Assembly (NCBI RefSeq): GCF_003326795.1
Contig: NZ_JPWI01000005.1
Location: forward strand, 62,001 to 126,000
Direction: 5' to 3'
Length of the DNA stretch: 64,000 bases
DNA from: Thalassospira profundimaris
Lineage (GTDB): Bacteria > Pseudomonadota > Alphaproteobacteria > Rhodospirillales > Thalassospiraceae
A program made the translations under genes and the position numbers. Below the pieces are notes generated by a model. That model was not told the origin of the DNA. It was given only the letters and a program-made list of their open reading frames with translations, and made no database searches. Numbering within the stretch: the stretch's first letter is position 1; each line of letters starts with the position of its first letter. Positions 51,645-60,546 of the stretch are shown one piece after another.

Positions 51645-53089
51645 AGGTTGAAGATGCAGGGAAACTTGGTGTTTCTCAACTCGGGCAGCTGTTTGAGTCG
51701 CTTAGCGGTTCGGAAATTGCGCGTTTTACACGTGCAATCGAAAGCGACCGTGTCGATCCGAAATTACCTTTGCCGCACGAAGCCATTCTGCAAATCCTGC
51801 GTCCGCGTCTGGCCTCTCTCAAGCCGGAACGCTACCCGACGCCGATGCGTCAATTCTGCGATCCGTTTGAAGATCTTCTGACCTCGGCAGAGCCCAGTGA
51901 CAAAAGCATTCGCATCAGCCGGTCATCCTTGATGCCGATCTGGGGTGTCGTGACAGGTGTAAATGATCCGCATTTCAGCGAAGCAATGAAAGAAATCGAG
52001 GCTGCCGCCGCTGTCAGGGATTCGGCAAAGTTGGCAATCGCGGAGAGCAAACTCTGGAAAGCCGGCGCGCGGATCATCGAAGACCAGATTGCCCGCTCCC
52101 AAGAAGGGGTCAAGGAAGAGCGTGCTCTTGCAACGCGTCTTGGGTCGCGTATCCATCTTAAGGCCTTTGGCGAGGTCGGTCGTATCCTGAATGTCGGTGA
52201 GGAGATCGGTCAGGTCCGTGCCCGCTTCCCGTCTGCCCCAATCAGGGGGCTGGATGGCAATGATGTGACCTGGCTTCGTGACCGGTTTGTGGAAATTTCG
52301 CAATCAAAACCCGGGTTCGAACCGATGTTCCTGCTTGCAGTTCTGGCACGCCTGTTGCGGCCGAGCGAGCTGTTCAAGCTGATCCGTGTTCTGTCAAACA
52401 AGGCCGATGACCGCACTATCGAGAAGACCAACCTTGCCGAAACAGGTGATCTGATCATTGATCTTCTGGCCGAAACCGTGAGCGAGATCGAACAGGGTGT
52501 CGGAACCGGCAAGGATGAAGCCCATATCCTGTCACTGGCGCGCTGGTACGCATCCGAATTCACCCGAATCACCCGCGAATTTAAAATCCGCAAGGATGGG
52601 CGCTGGGGCGAAAAACTGCTTGAAACGCGCCGCCGGGTTTCGCGTGCCTTGGCCGATACGATGTTTGGTGCAACACCGGAACGCGTGATTGACGCACTGC
52701 CTAAAATGGAAGTTCGTCAGGGGCCGGGATCGGGCGCCAAGGGGCTTGCCCGGCCGCTATTTTCCCAGGACTTTGACTATGAGAAAGTTCTGGCAGCAGA
52801 AAAATCGGCAGAGGCAATTGCTGAAACCGCGCGTATTTCAGACGTTCTTGCTGCCCAAAGCTCGGCCGCCAAGGCTGTGGTCGAGCTTAAGAAAAAGCTC
52901 AATCAGATTGGTCGCGCCGGTGTTGATGGCATGGGGCGTCTTGCGCCCGAAGAAATCCCCAATGCGCAGCGCAATCTGATGGCAACGGTACGTTTGCTCG
53001 AGATTGTCGACGGCCCCGAAGATGCAGACGTTCTGCGTCGTCGCGGTATGTCAGCCATCCGCGCATTGACCAGCCAGAAAGCCAGCTGA
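51641..53089 (+). CDS. Hypothetical protein, second gene of an unknown two-gene operon
   Basis: I do not recognise this 482-residue protein. It is soluble and mostly helical. An acidic N-terminal part includes FESLSGSEIARFTRAIE. The middle has repeated helices (FLLAVLARLLRPSELFKLIRVLS, LIIDLLAETVSEIEQG), and the C-terminal third is rich in Ala, Glu and Lys (EKSAEAIAETARISDVLAAQS), with a likely coiled coil. No enzyme motif is visible. Its start is coupled to the upstream gene, and the pair is followed convergently by the LysR gene. Confidence 0.8.
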   Translation: MKVEDAGKLGVSQLGQLFESLSGSEIARFTRAIESDRVDPKLPLPHEAILQILRPRLASLKPERYPTPMRQFCDPFEDLLTSAEPSDKSIRISRSSLMPIWGVVTGVNDPHFSEAMKEIEAAAAVRDSAKLAIAESKLWKAGARIIEDQIARSQEGVKEERALATRLGSRIHLKAFGEVGRILNVGEEIGQVRARFPSAPIRGLDGNDVTWLRDRFVEISQSKPGFEPMFLLAVLARLLRPSELFKLIRVLSNKADDRTIEKTNLAETGDLIIDLLAETVSEIEQGVGTGKDEAHILSLARWYASEFTRITREFKIRKDGRWGEKLLETRRRVSRALADTMFGATPERVIDALPKMEVRQGPGSGAKGLARPLFSQDFDYEKVLAAEKSAEAIAETARISDVLAAQSSAAKAVVELKKKLNQIGRAGVDGMGRLAPEEIPNAQRNLMATVRLLEIVDGPEDADVLRRRGMSAIRALTSQKAS

Positions 53090-53116
53090 TTTCCACGACG
53101 GCCAATCGTCGGTAAA

Positions 53117-54043
53117 TTACCGGTCTTCGCGCATGATCTTCGCAGTAAGCTGGGCGGCCGTTTCAAGCTGATCAAGCCAGCTCATGAAAGCGCGGATTTT
53201 TGGCAGGCGTGCGCGCGATGTCGGGCAGCAGGCATAATAGTGAAACGGGCTTGCCTTCGGGGGGCCAAAGGGCGCGACAATGCGTCCGGATTTAAGCTCG
53301 TCCTCAATGGCAAAGGTTGGCAGCAAGGCAACACCAAGTCCGGCGGCGGCGGCCTGCATTGCCATGGTGAAATGTTCAAATTTAGGGCCATTATCCCCGT
53401 CAATATCATGAAGCCCGCTTGCCGCGAGCCAATCGGCCCAGCCACGCGGCCGGGTAGCGATATGCAGTAACGGGAAATGACGCAGATCGTCGGCAACGGG
53501 GGCGCGATCCAGATTTGCGATTAGTTGCGGTCCGCAGATCGGCACCATTTCCTCGCCATGCAGGATATGGGCATCAAGATCGGACCATGTGCCCTGACCA
53601 AACAGAACAGCGATATCAATCTGTTCGCGATCAAAGTCCGGCATCCCGATCCGGGAAATAAAGTTGATGGCAATTTCCGGATGCTTGGACCTGAATTGCG
53701 GCAAAAGCGGAATAAGACACCGTGATCCGAATGTTGGTGGAGCCGCGACTGTCAGAACACCGCTTTCCGACCCGCCAGATAACATGGTCAGGGTCGCACT
53801 TTCGAGCTGATCAAGGGCAGGCCTGATAGATTGCAGGTAACTTTCGCCTTCGGGGGTCAGAACCAGACGCTGCTTCTCACGGTTAAAAAGCTTGCATCCA
53901 AGCCAGTTTTCAAGCCCCTGAATTTGTCGGCTGACTGCGCTTTGGGTCAGATACAATTCATCAGCCGCGCGCGACGCGCTGCCAAAACGGGCCGTTTGTT
54001 CAAAACAGCTTAGTGCCTTAAGGCTCGGGATACGTCGGCTCAA
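53117..54043 (-). CDS. LysR family regulator of glutarate metabolism (GcdR-like)
   Basis: A 308-residue LysR regulator. The N-terminal helix-turn-helix is FGSASRAADELYLTQSAVSRQIQGLENWLG, in the GcvA style, followed by a substrate-binding-protein-like effector domain. It is divergent from glutaryl-CoA dehydrogenase, the arrangement known for GcdR in other proteobacteria, so it most likely senses glutarate or a related compound and controls gcdH. The start is a TTG at 54041-54043 behind AGAGGTGA. Confidence 0.88.
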   Translation of the reverse strand: MSRRIPSLKALSCFEQTARFGSASRAADELYLTQSAVSRQIQGLENWLGCKLFNREKQRLVLTPEGESYLQSIRPALDQLESATLTMLSGGSESGVLTVAAPPTFGSRCLIPLLPQFRSKHPEIAINFISRIGMPDFDREQIDIAVLFGQGTWSDLDAHILHGEEMVPICGPQLIANLDRAPVADDLRHFPLLHIATRPRGWADWLAASGLHDIDGDNGPKFEHFTMAMQAAAAGLGVALLPTFAIEDELKSGRIVAPFGPPKASPFHYYACCPTSRARLPKIRAFMSWLDQLETAAQLTAKIMREDR

Positions 54044-54067
54044 TCATCACCTCTGGTCTGTCATATA

Positions 54068-54104
54068 CGACATAGTTTATGAGTTTTTTGCATAAACTAT
54101 GTCG
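54068..54104. promoter_or_regulatory. Perfect 14-bp inverted repeat, likely LysR operator of gcdH
   Basis: CGACATAGTTTATG (54068-54081) and its exact reverse complement (54091-54104) are separated by 9 nt. It lies between the LysR gene and gcdH, 25 nt from the LysR start and 139 nt before the gcdH start. The size and position suit a LysR dimer site that both represses its own gene and activates the divergent one. Confidence 0.75.
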
Positions 54105-54242
54105 CTTTTATCATTTGCAACTTTGTCTGCCAATTCCTAGCTTAACGGCATAAGCAAATAAGCTTTCAGGGGTAGCGTCATCTCGCCCTTCTATGGCGCT
54201 GCCCCTGCTTTCTATCGAAAAATTCATAAAAGGATCAGGCAA

Positions 54243-55433
54243 ATGGCAAGCCGCGCACCGTTTCACTGGGAAGATCCGCTCCTGCTTGACGAGCAGTTGA
54301 GCGAAGAGGAACGCATGATCCGCGATGCGGCCCGTGCATATTGTCAGGAAAACCTGCAAACCCGCGTTCTTGAAGCCAACCGTCATGAGATTTTCCATCG
54401 TGAAATCATGACCGAAATGGGTGAACTTGGCCTGCTTGGCCCGACGATCCCCGAGGAATATGGCGGACCGGGTGTCAACCACGTTGCCTATGGTCTGGTC
54501 GCACGCGAAGTTGAACGCGTTGATTCCGGTTACCGTTCGGCAATGTCGGTGCAAAGCTCGCTCGTTATGCATCCGATCTTTGCCTATGGCAGTGAAGAAC
54601 AGCGCAAGAAATACCTTCCGAAACTGGCAACCGGTGAATTTGTTGGCTGCTTTGGTCTGACCGAGCCGGATCACGGTTCCGATCCGGGTGGCATGAAAAC
54701 CCGTGCACGTAAAACTGAGGGTGGCTTTACCCTTACGGGTTCGAAGATGTGGATCACCAACAGCCCGATCGCAGACGTCTTTGTCGTCTGGGCCAAGGAT
54801 GACGAAGGTGTCATTCGCGGTTTCATCCTTGAAAAGGATATGAACGGTCTGTCAGCGCCGAAAATTGAAGGCAAGTTTTCGCTGCGTGCCTCGATCACCG
54901 GCGAAATCGTCATGGACAATGTCTTTGTGCCCGAAGAAAACATGCTGCCGAATGCCAAGGGTCTTGGCGGTCCGTTCGGTTGCCTGAACAAGGCCCGTTA
55001 CGGTATCGCTTGGGGGGCAATGGGGGCTGCTGAATTCTGCTGGCACGCGGCACGTCAATATACCCTTGATCGCAAACAGTTTGGTCGTCCGCTTGCTGCC
55101 AATCAGCTGATCCAGCTGAAACTGGCAAACATGCAGACCGAAATTACCCTGGGCCTTCAGGGCGCGCTTCAACTTGGTCGTCTGCTTGATGCAGGCAAGG
55201 GCGCACCCGAAGCCATTTCGCTGATGAAGCGTAACAACTGTGGCAAGGCGCTCGACATTGCGCGTGTTGCACGTGACATGCATGGCGGTAACGGTATTGC
55301 TGACGAATTCCACGTCATCCGTCATTCGATGAACCTCGAAGCGGTCAATACCTATGAAGGGACCCACGATGTTCATGCCCTGATCCTGGGCCGTGCACAG
55401 ACCGGAATTCAGGCCTTCTCTGCCGAAGGCTGA
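54243..55433 (+). CDS. gcdH: Glutaryl-CoA dehydrogenase
   Basis: A 396-residue flavoprotein of the acyl-CoA dehydrogenase family that oxidises and decarboxylates glutaryl-CoA to crotonyl-CoA. The GcdH N-terminus [19 protein letters not shown] is typical, and the late segment [17 protein letters not shown] holds the catalytic base (about Glu372). The FAD-binding stretch is [17 protein letters not shown]. It is the first gene of the glutarate locus, under the likely control of the divergent LysR protein. Confidence 0.96.
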   Translation: MASRAPFHWEDPLLLDEQLSEEERMIRDAARAYCQENLQTRVLEANRHEIFHREIMTEMGELGLLGPTIPEEYGGPGVNHVAYGLVAREVERVDSGYRSAMSVQSSLVMHPIFAYGSEEQRKKYLPKLATGEFVGCFGLTEPDHGSDPGGMKTRARKTEGGFTLTGSKMWITNSPIADVFVVWAKDDEGVIRGFILEKDMNGLSAPKIEGKFSLRASITGEIVMDNVFVPEENMLPNAKGLGGPFGCLNKARYGIAWGAMGAAEFCWHAARQYTLDRKQFGRPLAANQLIQLKLANMQTEITLGLQGALQLGRLLDAGKGAPEAISLMKRNNCGKALDIARVARDMHGGNGIADEFHVIRHSMNLEAVNTYEGTHDVHALILGRAQTGIQAFSAEG

Positions 55434-55445
55434 TGACTTTCTGAT

Positions 55446-55473
55446 CGGGCGGCAGCAGTCATGTTGCCGCCCG
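55446..55473 (+). other. Intercistronic hairpin between gcdH and the CoA-transferase gene
   Basis: A perfect 9-bp GC-rich stem CGGGCGGCA / TGCCGCCCG (55446-55454 with 55465-55473), 13 nt after the gcdH stop, without a strong T-tract. It may reduce readthrough or stabilise the gcdH message. Confidence 0.55.
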
Positions 55474-55519
55474 CTTTGATTCTGCCGCGTATTTCCACCT
55501 CGACTTTCGGGATATTCAG

Positions 55520-56743
55520 ATGACTGGCGCACTTTCCGGGCTTCGTGTTCTTGACCTTTCGCGCGTTTTGGCCGGGCCATGGGCCAGCCAGACCCTTGCC
55601 GATATGGGGGCCGAAGTCATCAAGATTGAACGTCCCGGTGCCGGTGACGATACGCGCGGCTGGGGCCCGCCCTTTGCCAGGGATGGCAATGGCGATGACA
55701 CCACCGAGGCTGCCTATTACCTGACGGCCAATCGCGGCAAGAAATCACTGACCATCGACATTACCAAACCGGAAGGTCAGGAAATCGTTCGCGATATTGC
55801 GGCTCAAAGCGACGTGGTGCTCGAAAACTTCAAGGTCGGCGGTCTTGCCAAATATGGCCTTGATTACGCAACCCTGTCTGCGATCAATCCCAAGCTTGTT
55901 TATTGCTCGATCACCGGATTTGGTCAGGACGGCCCCTATAAGGACCGCCCGGGCTATGACTTCATGATCCAGGGCATGGGCGGCTTGATGAGCATTACCG
56001 GTGCGCCCGATACGGTGTCCGGCGGGCAGCCGATGAAAGTTGGGGTCGCCGTTGCCGATATCTTTACCGGGCTTTATGCAACAATCGGTATCCTTGCTGC
56101 CCTACGCCATCGTGATGCAACCGGCGAAGGTCAATATATCGATCTGGCCTTGCTTGATGTTCAGACCGCAGTCCTTGCCAATCAGGCAATGAATTACCTG
56201 ACAACCGGCAAGGCACCGGGCCGTCTTGGCAATGCGCATCCCAATATCGTGCCCTATGAAGCCTTTCCGAGTGCTGATGGTTATCTGATCCTGGCCGTCG
56301 GCAATGACAGCCAGTTCAAAAGTTTCTGCTCGGTCGCGGGGCTTGATGATCTGCCTTCTGATGAACGTTACGCGACCAACCGCAAACGGGTGGCCAATCG
56401 CGAGACACTGGTGCCGCTGATCCGTCAGGCCATGGTGACCAAAACCACCGATGAATGGATTGTTGCCCTTGAAAAGGCCAATGTGCCCTGTGGTCCGATT
56501 AACACCCTTGATCGTGTCTTTGACAATCCGCAGGTCAAACATCGTGGCATGGTCAAGCAGCTTGATCACCCGACTGCCGGAACTGTTCCGACAGTTGCCA
56601 ATCCGATTAAGTTTTCCAAAACGCCAATCACGGATGAAAAGGCCCCGCCAATGCTGGGCCAGCATAGCGACGAAATTCTGCGTAAAGTCGCCGATCTCAG
56701 CGACGATCAGATCGCGAAATTGCGTGAAGCCGGGATTGTTTAA
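55520..56743 (+). CDS. Class III CoA-transferase (CaiB/BaiF), likely succinyl-CoA:glutarate CoA-transferase
   Basis: A 407-residue family III CoA-transferase. The N-terminus ALSGLRVLDLSRVLAGPWASQTLADMGAEVIKIE is the family opener. The expected catalytic aspartate is Asp180 in VAVADIFTGLYATIG. Next to gcdH it most likely moves CoA onto glutarate to make glutaryl-CoA, as the GcdG/SUGCT proteins do. The substrate is inferred from position. It starts 86 nt after gcdH. Confidence 0.9.
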   Translation: MTGALSGLRVLDLSRVLAGPWASQTLADMGAEVIKIERPGAGDDTRGWGPPFARDGNGDDTTEAAYYLTANRGKKSLTIDITKPEGQEIVRDIAAQSDVVLENFKVGGLAKYGLDYATLSAINPKLVYCSITGFGQDGPYKDRPGYDFMIQGMGGLMSITGAPDTVSGGQPMKVGVAVADIFTGLYATIGILAALRHRDATGEGQYIDLALLDVQTAVLANQAMNYLTTGKAPGRLGNAHPNIVPYEAFPSADGYLILAVGNDSQFKSFCSVAGLDDLPSDERYATNRKRVANRETLVPLIRQAMVTKTTDEWIVALEKANVPCGPINTLDRVFDNPQVKHRGMVKQLDHPTAGTVPTVANPIKFSKTPITDEKAPPMLGQHSDEILRKVADLSDDQIAKLREAGIV

Positions 56744-56823
56744 CCAGAGCAATCTCTTGTCTCGACGCGTCGTGATGTGGATAAACTAGACCCAACAGTG
56801 AAATTTCAAACAGGGTTTGCATC

Positions 56824-57717
56824 ATGAAAATCGCGGTAATGGGCGCGGGCGCCGTTGGTTGTTATTACGGGGCAATGCTTGCACGTGCCGGTCATGACGT
56901 GACACTGATCGGCCGTCCCGATCATGTCGAGGCAATGAACCGTGATGGTCTCTTGCTTGATTTCGGGGCGACACAGGAATTTGTCTCGGTCACTGCGTCA
57001 ACGGATGCTGTGGCAATTGCCGGTGCAGAGCTTGTTCTGTTTTGCGTCAAATCGACCGATACCCAATCGGCAGGTGAACAGATCAAACCGTTCATATCCA
57101 AAGACACCATCATTCTAAGCTTGCAGAACGGCGTGGATAATGCCGAACGCCTGAGCGTGGTATTGGGACAGCCGGTGATCCCCGTAGTGGTCTATGTCGC
57201 CACCAGCATGGGGGGCGCAGGTCACGTCAAACATCATGGCCGCGGTGAGCTGGTGATGGGGCCGTCTGACCAAAGCCGGATCGTTGCCGATACCCTGCGA
57301 CCGGCAGGTATTCCGATCGAAATCTCGGAGAATGCCGCAGGTGCGCTTTGGGCCAAGATGATCCTGAACTGCGCCTATAATGCGCTGTCGGCGATCACGC
57401 AGCTTCCTTATGGCAAGTTGGTCGAAGGTGAAGGCGTCGGCAACGTGATGCGCAACGCGGTCGAGGAATGCCTTGCTGTTGCCAGAAAGGATGGCGTTAC
57501 TGTCCCTGATCATGTGTGGGAGGCAATTGAAAAAATCGCCCAAACCATGCCGACGCAGTTTTCATCAACGGCACAGGATCTTGCGCGCGGCAAGCCCAGC
57601 GAGATCGATTACCTCAACGGTTACATTGTGCGCAAGGGGACGGAATTCGGCATTCCGACCCCGACCAATCTGACATTGTTTGCTCTGACCAAACTGCAGG
57701 AAGGCAAGGCTTCCTGA
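56824..57717 (+). CDS. 2-dehydropantoate 2-reductase family oxidoreductase
   Basis: A 297-residue ketopantoate reductase-like protein. The NADP-binding motif is MGAGAVGCYYG (residues about 6-16), and the catalytic lysine lies in LWAKMILNCAYNALSAI. The true panE reaction reduces ketopantoate to pantoate for CoA synthesis, but many bacteria have several paralogues with other 2-oxo-acid substrates. It lies 81 nt after the CoA-transferase in the same direction, and membership in the glutarate operon is possible. Confidence 0.88.
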   Translation: MKIAVMGAGAVGCYYGAMLARAGHDVTLIGRPDHVEAMNRDGLLLDFGATQEFVSVTASTDAVAIAGAELVLFCVKSTDTQSAGEQIKPFISKDTIILSLQNGVDNAERLSVVLGQPVIPVVVYVATSMGGAGHVKHHGRGELVMGPSDQSRIVADTLRPAGIPIEISENAAGALWAKMILNCAYNALSAITQLPYGKLVEGEGVGNVMRNAVEECLAVARKDGVTVPDHVWEAIEKIAQTMPTQFSSTAQDLARGKPSEIDYLNGYIVRKGTEFGIPTPTNLTLFALTKLQEGKAS

Positions 57718-57744
57718 GCCAGATGGCTTTGCGGTGATTGTAAC

Positions 57745-58698
57745 CTATTCTGCCGGTGTTCCGGTTTGGTCGGTGCAGATGGCCGGTTTGGCTGTCTGGC
57801 TTTTGGCTGTCTGGCGTTTGGCAAAGGCCAAGATCTGATCGTTGAAGCCGACAAGGGCGGCGGCGGCAACAATCACCACCCCGCCAATCAGGCTGACCGG
57901 GGCAGGAAGCACGCCAAAGACCAGAAGATCAAGGGCAATGGCCCAGATCATCGCGGTATATTCAAACGCAGACAGGGTTGAAACCGGGGCACGCGCCAGT
58001 GCTTCGGTCATGGCGATATGGGCAAGGCCCCCAGTAAGACCCGCACTTACCAGCCAGATCAGGTTGCCCGCAGAAATCGGTGCCCAGCCAAACGGAATGG
58101 TCAGCAATCCGCCAATCGAACAGACCACGGCAAAGTAAAAGGCAATGGTGCCCGATGGCTCGGTCGTGGTCAGGGCCTTGATCTGAGTCTTGGCAAAGGC
58201 GGTGGTGATGGCAAAGGCAATCCCGGCCCCGATCCCGATCATGGTTTCGTGGTCCAGCCCCGGTGTCGAGATCATCGGCCACAGGATCAGGAATACACCG
58301 GCAAAACCGGCCAGTGTCGCGCCGGTGACCAGCCAACCCGGATTTTCACGCAGGAACACCATGGCAATCGGAATGACGACAAGCGGCGCCAAAAAGCCAA
58401 GGGCGGTCGCAAGTGCAAGCGGCAGATAGGCCAGCGAGACAAAAGACAGAAACATCGACACGCCACCAAATGTGCTGCGTTTAAGATGTCCCCATGGGCG
58501 CTTTGTCCGCAAGGCACGCGGGAATTCCTTGCGCCACATCAGATAAAGAACAATTGGCAATATTGCGACAGCACTGCGCCAGAACATGATCTGGCCAACC
58601 GGCGCCTCAAGCGATGCCATTCGGACAAAAAGGCTCATAATGGCAAACAGGCCGGTTGCGGCCAGACGCAATCCTATTCCAGTCCAAACATTGTTCAT
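57745..58698 (-). CDS. DMT superfamily transporter (EamA family)
   Basis: A 317-residue protein with ten hydrophobic segments in two EamA halves. The second half has APVSTLSAFEYTAMIWAIALDLLVFGVLP, typical of this group. Substrate unknown; relatives export metabolites. ATG 58696-58698 (MNNVWTG) is preferred over the longer frame to 58764. The last 26 residues are polar with repeated QTAK units (RQTAKSQTAKPA), which come from a short direct repeat in the DNA near 57790-57820. Confidence 0.88.
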   Translation of the reverse strand: MNNVWTGIGLRLAATGLFAIMSLFVRMASLEAPVGQIMFWRSAVAILPIVLYLMWRKEFPRALRTKRPWGHLKRSTFGGVSMFLSFVSLAYLPLALATALGFLAPLVVIPIAMVFLRENPGWLVTGATLAGFAGVFLILWPMISTPGLDHETMIGIGAGIAFAITTAFAKTQIKALTTTEPSGTIAFYFAVVCSIGGLLTIPFGWAPISAGNLIWLVSAGLTGGLAHIAMTEALARAPVSTLSAFEYTAMIWAIALDLLVFGVLPAPVSLIGGVVIVAAAALVGFNDQILAFAKRQTAKSQTAKPAICTDQTGTPAE

Positions 58699-58998
58699 CG
58701 TTGATAACTCCGGGGGCGTTACTTCTATCAATACCGGAGTTTTGCCGGTTTTGTTGAATGACAATTTTTCAGGTCTGGGCTGAGAAAAATTCGCAGAGGA
58801 CTGAACTGTCTATGTTTTTGCGGGTTCAATCGGCAAGTTCTGGACGAATTGCATAAAAATCTGGACGAACGGGATAGTGGACGTTTTTCGAATGGGTCAC
58901 ACTTCAGGTCAAGTTATCAGGGATAAGCCCAATGCATTGAAAATCGGTTTCAGAGGCATTGGTGAAGGTCGTCAACCAGGTAGGGAAGACCGACAGAG
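58699..58998. other. Intergenic region upstream of the receiver-like gene
   Basis: 300 nt divergent between the EamA gene and the small gene at 58999. Apart from the 36-bp two-half-site element at 58838-58873, listed separately, I see nothing clear. Confidence 0.4.
58838..58873 (+). promoter_or_regulatory. Two-half-site element, copy A (likely AraC-type binding site)
   Basis: Two copies of CTGGACGAA begin at 58840 and 58861, exactly 21 bp apart, which puts both on the same face of the DNA. The first is followed by TTGCA. The whole element lies 161 bp before the ATG at 58999. It matches copy B at 61084 in 27 of 36 positions. Direct repeats one or two helix turns apart are typical of AraC-family sites, and an AraC gene lies next door. 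Confidence 0.6.
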
Positions 58999-59283
58999 AT
59001 GCAAATTGAGCCCGACATTCATGCTGATGACACGGCGATTTGCTGTCGTGCCATCAATCAGCGGCCGGTCGTGATTATTGAGCAAAATCAGGAAGATCTG
59101 GGTCAGTTGATCGGACTGTATCTTGGATTGGCCGACATCATCCTTGTGCCCAACGCCTATGTCGGCGTGCGGATGATCAATCTCTTCAGGTCCGAAGATG
59201 TGGAAATTCTCGCAATCGAGGGATTGCTGGGCTATGCCAGCTCAAGACAGGAAGGCAATATCGCCCGCATCTGGTCGGATTAG
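58999..59283 (+). CDS. Small orphan protein resembling a degenerate receiver domain
   Basis: A 94-residue protein. Residues about 22-80 read like the first part of a response-regulator receiver: PVVIIEQNQEDLGQLIGLYLGLA matches the usual beta1-alpha1 segment, and VEILAIEG stands where the phosphoacceptor strand would be. The acidic pair (usually DD) is EQ, and the phospho-aspartate position appears to be Glu, so phosphotransfer is unlikely. The protein stops before the conserved Thr and Lys strands. It begins behind GACAGAG, a weak ribosome site, and the assignment to the receiver fold is inference. Confidence 0.55.
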   Translation: MQIEPDIHADDTAICCRAINQRPVVIIEQNQEDLGQLIGLYLGLADIILVPNAYVGVRMINLFRSEDVEILAIEGLLGYASSRQEGNIARIWSD

Positions 59284-59355
59284 CCGCCGGATGCCGTCAG
59301 GCCGTGGCGATATTATCTAAAGTCCGGTTTTCTGCCGAACCGGTCTGACGCCTTC

Positions 59356-60408
59356 CTAGCCCAGTCCATGTATCCATTTCTCGAACTGTGTATCGGCCGC
59401 ACCAATGATGCACTGGGTTTTGCGCGCATGGATCGATGCGCCATTGCGTACCTCGCCAGGGGTTGCATCATATTTGTCCCGAAAGGCGCGAATAAAGCTG
59501 GCATCACTGGAAAACCCGCATTCCAGGGCAATGTCATAGATTGACGAACGCGCATGAAGCGGGTCATTTAACAGTGAGATCGCTTTGCGCAGCCGCATGT
59601 CGCGAACATAATTATAAACTCCGCCATAAGGTGCGAAGTAGTTATAGAGCTTTGATCGCGATACCCCAAGATCCTGTGCCGCACGACGGGGGTTGAGGTC
59701 TGGTGAACAAAGGTTTTCACGGAAATAGCGCCGCATTCTGACCATGCTCATGATGTTCTGACGTTCATGGCTGATCTCGCTGGTTTCTCCACTCAGCGCA
59801 TTCAGGCAGTTGGCAAGAAGTGTCGGGAACATTTTCTCAAGTGTTTGCGACTGGGGGTGTTTAAGGTCGCGGACGTTACGTTGCAGGGAAATGATCATGT
59901 CTCGGATGATCTGAACCATTGGATCGCCGGGCTCAAGAATACGCATGCAATGGTCGTCAGGGTGCTGCAACTGATCTTCGAGCAATGCACGCGGGATGAC
60001 AAGGTTAAGTGTCTGGTGATCGGTCGTGCGGGCATTAAAGGGCTGGGTAAGATCATAAATCAGAAGCCCGCCCGGTTTGAGGCGCCCCTGTCCCCGTGAC
60101 GTTTCACATTCAATGCTGCCGTTCTGATATACGGCAACACCGTAGTGATCCATGCCATTTCCGGCAATCTGCTTGTAGCCACGGCTCCATTGTTGTTGCC
60201 GGGAAGCGACTTCCATCAGCATTAGCGAGCCGAAAATGTGCGATTGAATGGTTGTCCGGAAGTCATTTTCCCGAACATTTTTATCGGCATCGACATCAAA
60301 AAGGCATGAGATCGCCTGTTTCCAGACGTCGTATCTTTCATGCATCGGCAGATTGTCGACAGTAAAGAATGTGCTGGTGGCCCCAGCTGAATCATGATCA
60401 GGTTGCAT
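59356..60408 (-). CDS. AraC family transcriptional regulator
   Basis: A 350-residue regulator. The N-terminal half matches the AraC-binding-like domain found in proteins such as FeaR (DNLPMHERYDVWKQAIS, then LLIYDLTQPFNART). The C-terminal AraC HTH pair spans about residues 240-345, with SPDLNPRRAAQDLGVSRSKLYNYF and IYDIALECGFSSDASFIRAFRDKYDATPGEVR. ATG 60406-60408 follows GGGGTAGCAAG. It sits between two orphan genes that share the same promoter element and is the best candidate to bind it. Confidence 0.87.
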   Translation of the reverse strand: MQPDHDSAGATSTFFTVDNLPMHERYDVWKQAISCLFDVDADKNVRENDFRTTIQSHIFGSLMLMEVASRQQQWSRGYKQIAGNGMDHYGVAVYQNGSIECETSRGQGRLKPGGLLIYDLTQPFNARTTDHQTLNLVIPRALLEDQLQHPDDHCMRILEPGDPMVQIIRDMIISLQRNVRDLKHPQSQTLEKMFPTLLANCLNALSGETSEISHERQNIMSMVRMRRYFRENLCSPDLNPRRAAQDLGVSRSKLYNYFAPYGGVYNYVRDMRLRKAISLLNDPLHARSSIYDIALECGFSSDASFIRAFRDKYDATPGEVRNGASIHARKTQCIIGAADTQFEKWIHGLG

Positions 60409-60458
60409 CTTGCTACCCCAATTGCCTACGTGGCGGACACTTACAACTAATGTATGCG

Positions 60459-60494
60459 GTGTGGATCGGGTCAGGCTTACATGCCTATCCACAC
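60459..60494. promoter_or_regulatory. Inverted repeat upstream of the AraC gene
   Basis: GTGTGGAT (60459-60466) and ATCCACAC (60487-60494) form an 8-bp inverted repeat with an inner AGGC/GCCT pair. It lies about 50-85 nt before the AraC start and could be an operator or a leader hairpin. Confidence 0.4.
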
Positions 60495-60546
60495 GTCTAG
60501 GTTATGTAAGTTGGTGAATCTCGTAAAGAGGTTTTATTCAAAATGA

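Noticed and set aside
48869..53089. A genomic island inserted at tRNA-Arg
   Set aside because: No integrase, no direct repeat of the tRNA 3' end was seen downstream, and the flanking genes look like core genes.
58018..58704. A long plus-strand frame opposite the EamA transporter
   Set aside because: Its product is very rich in Lys, Arg, Gly and Gln, the usual antisense shadow of a membrane protein gene.
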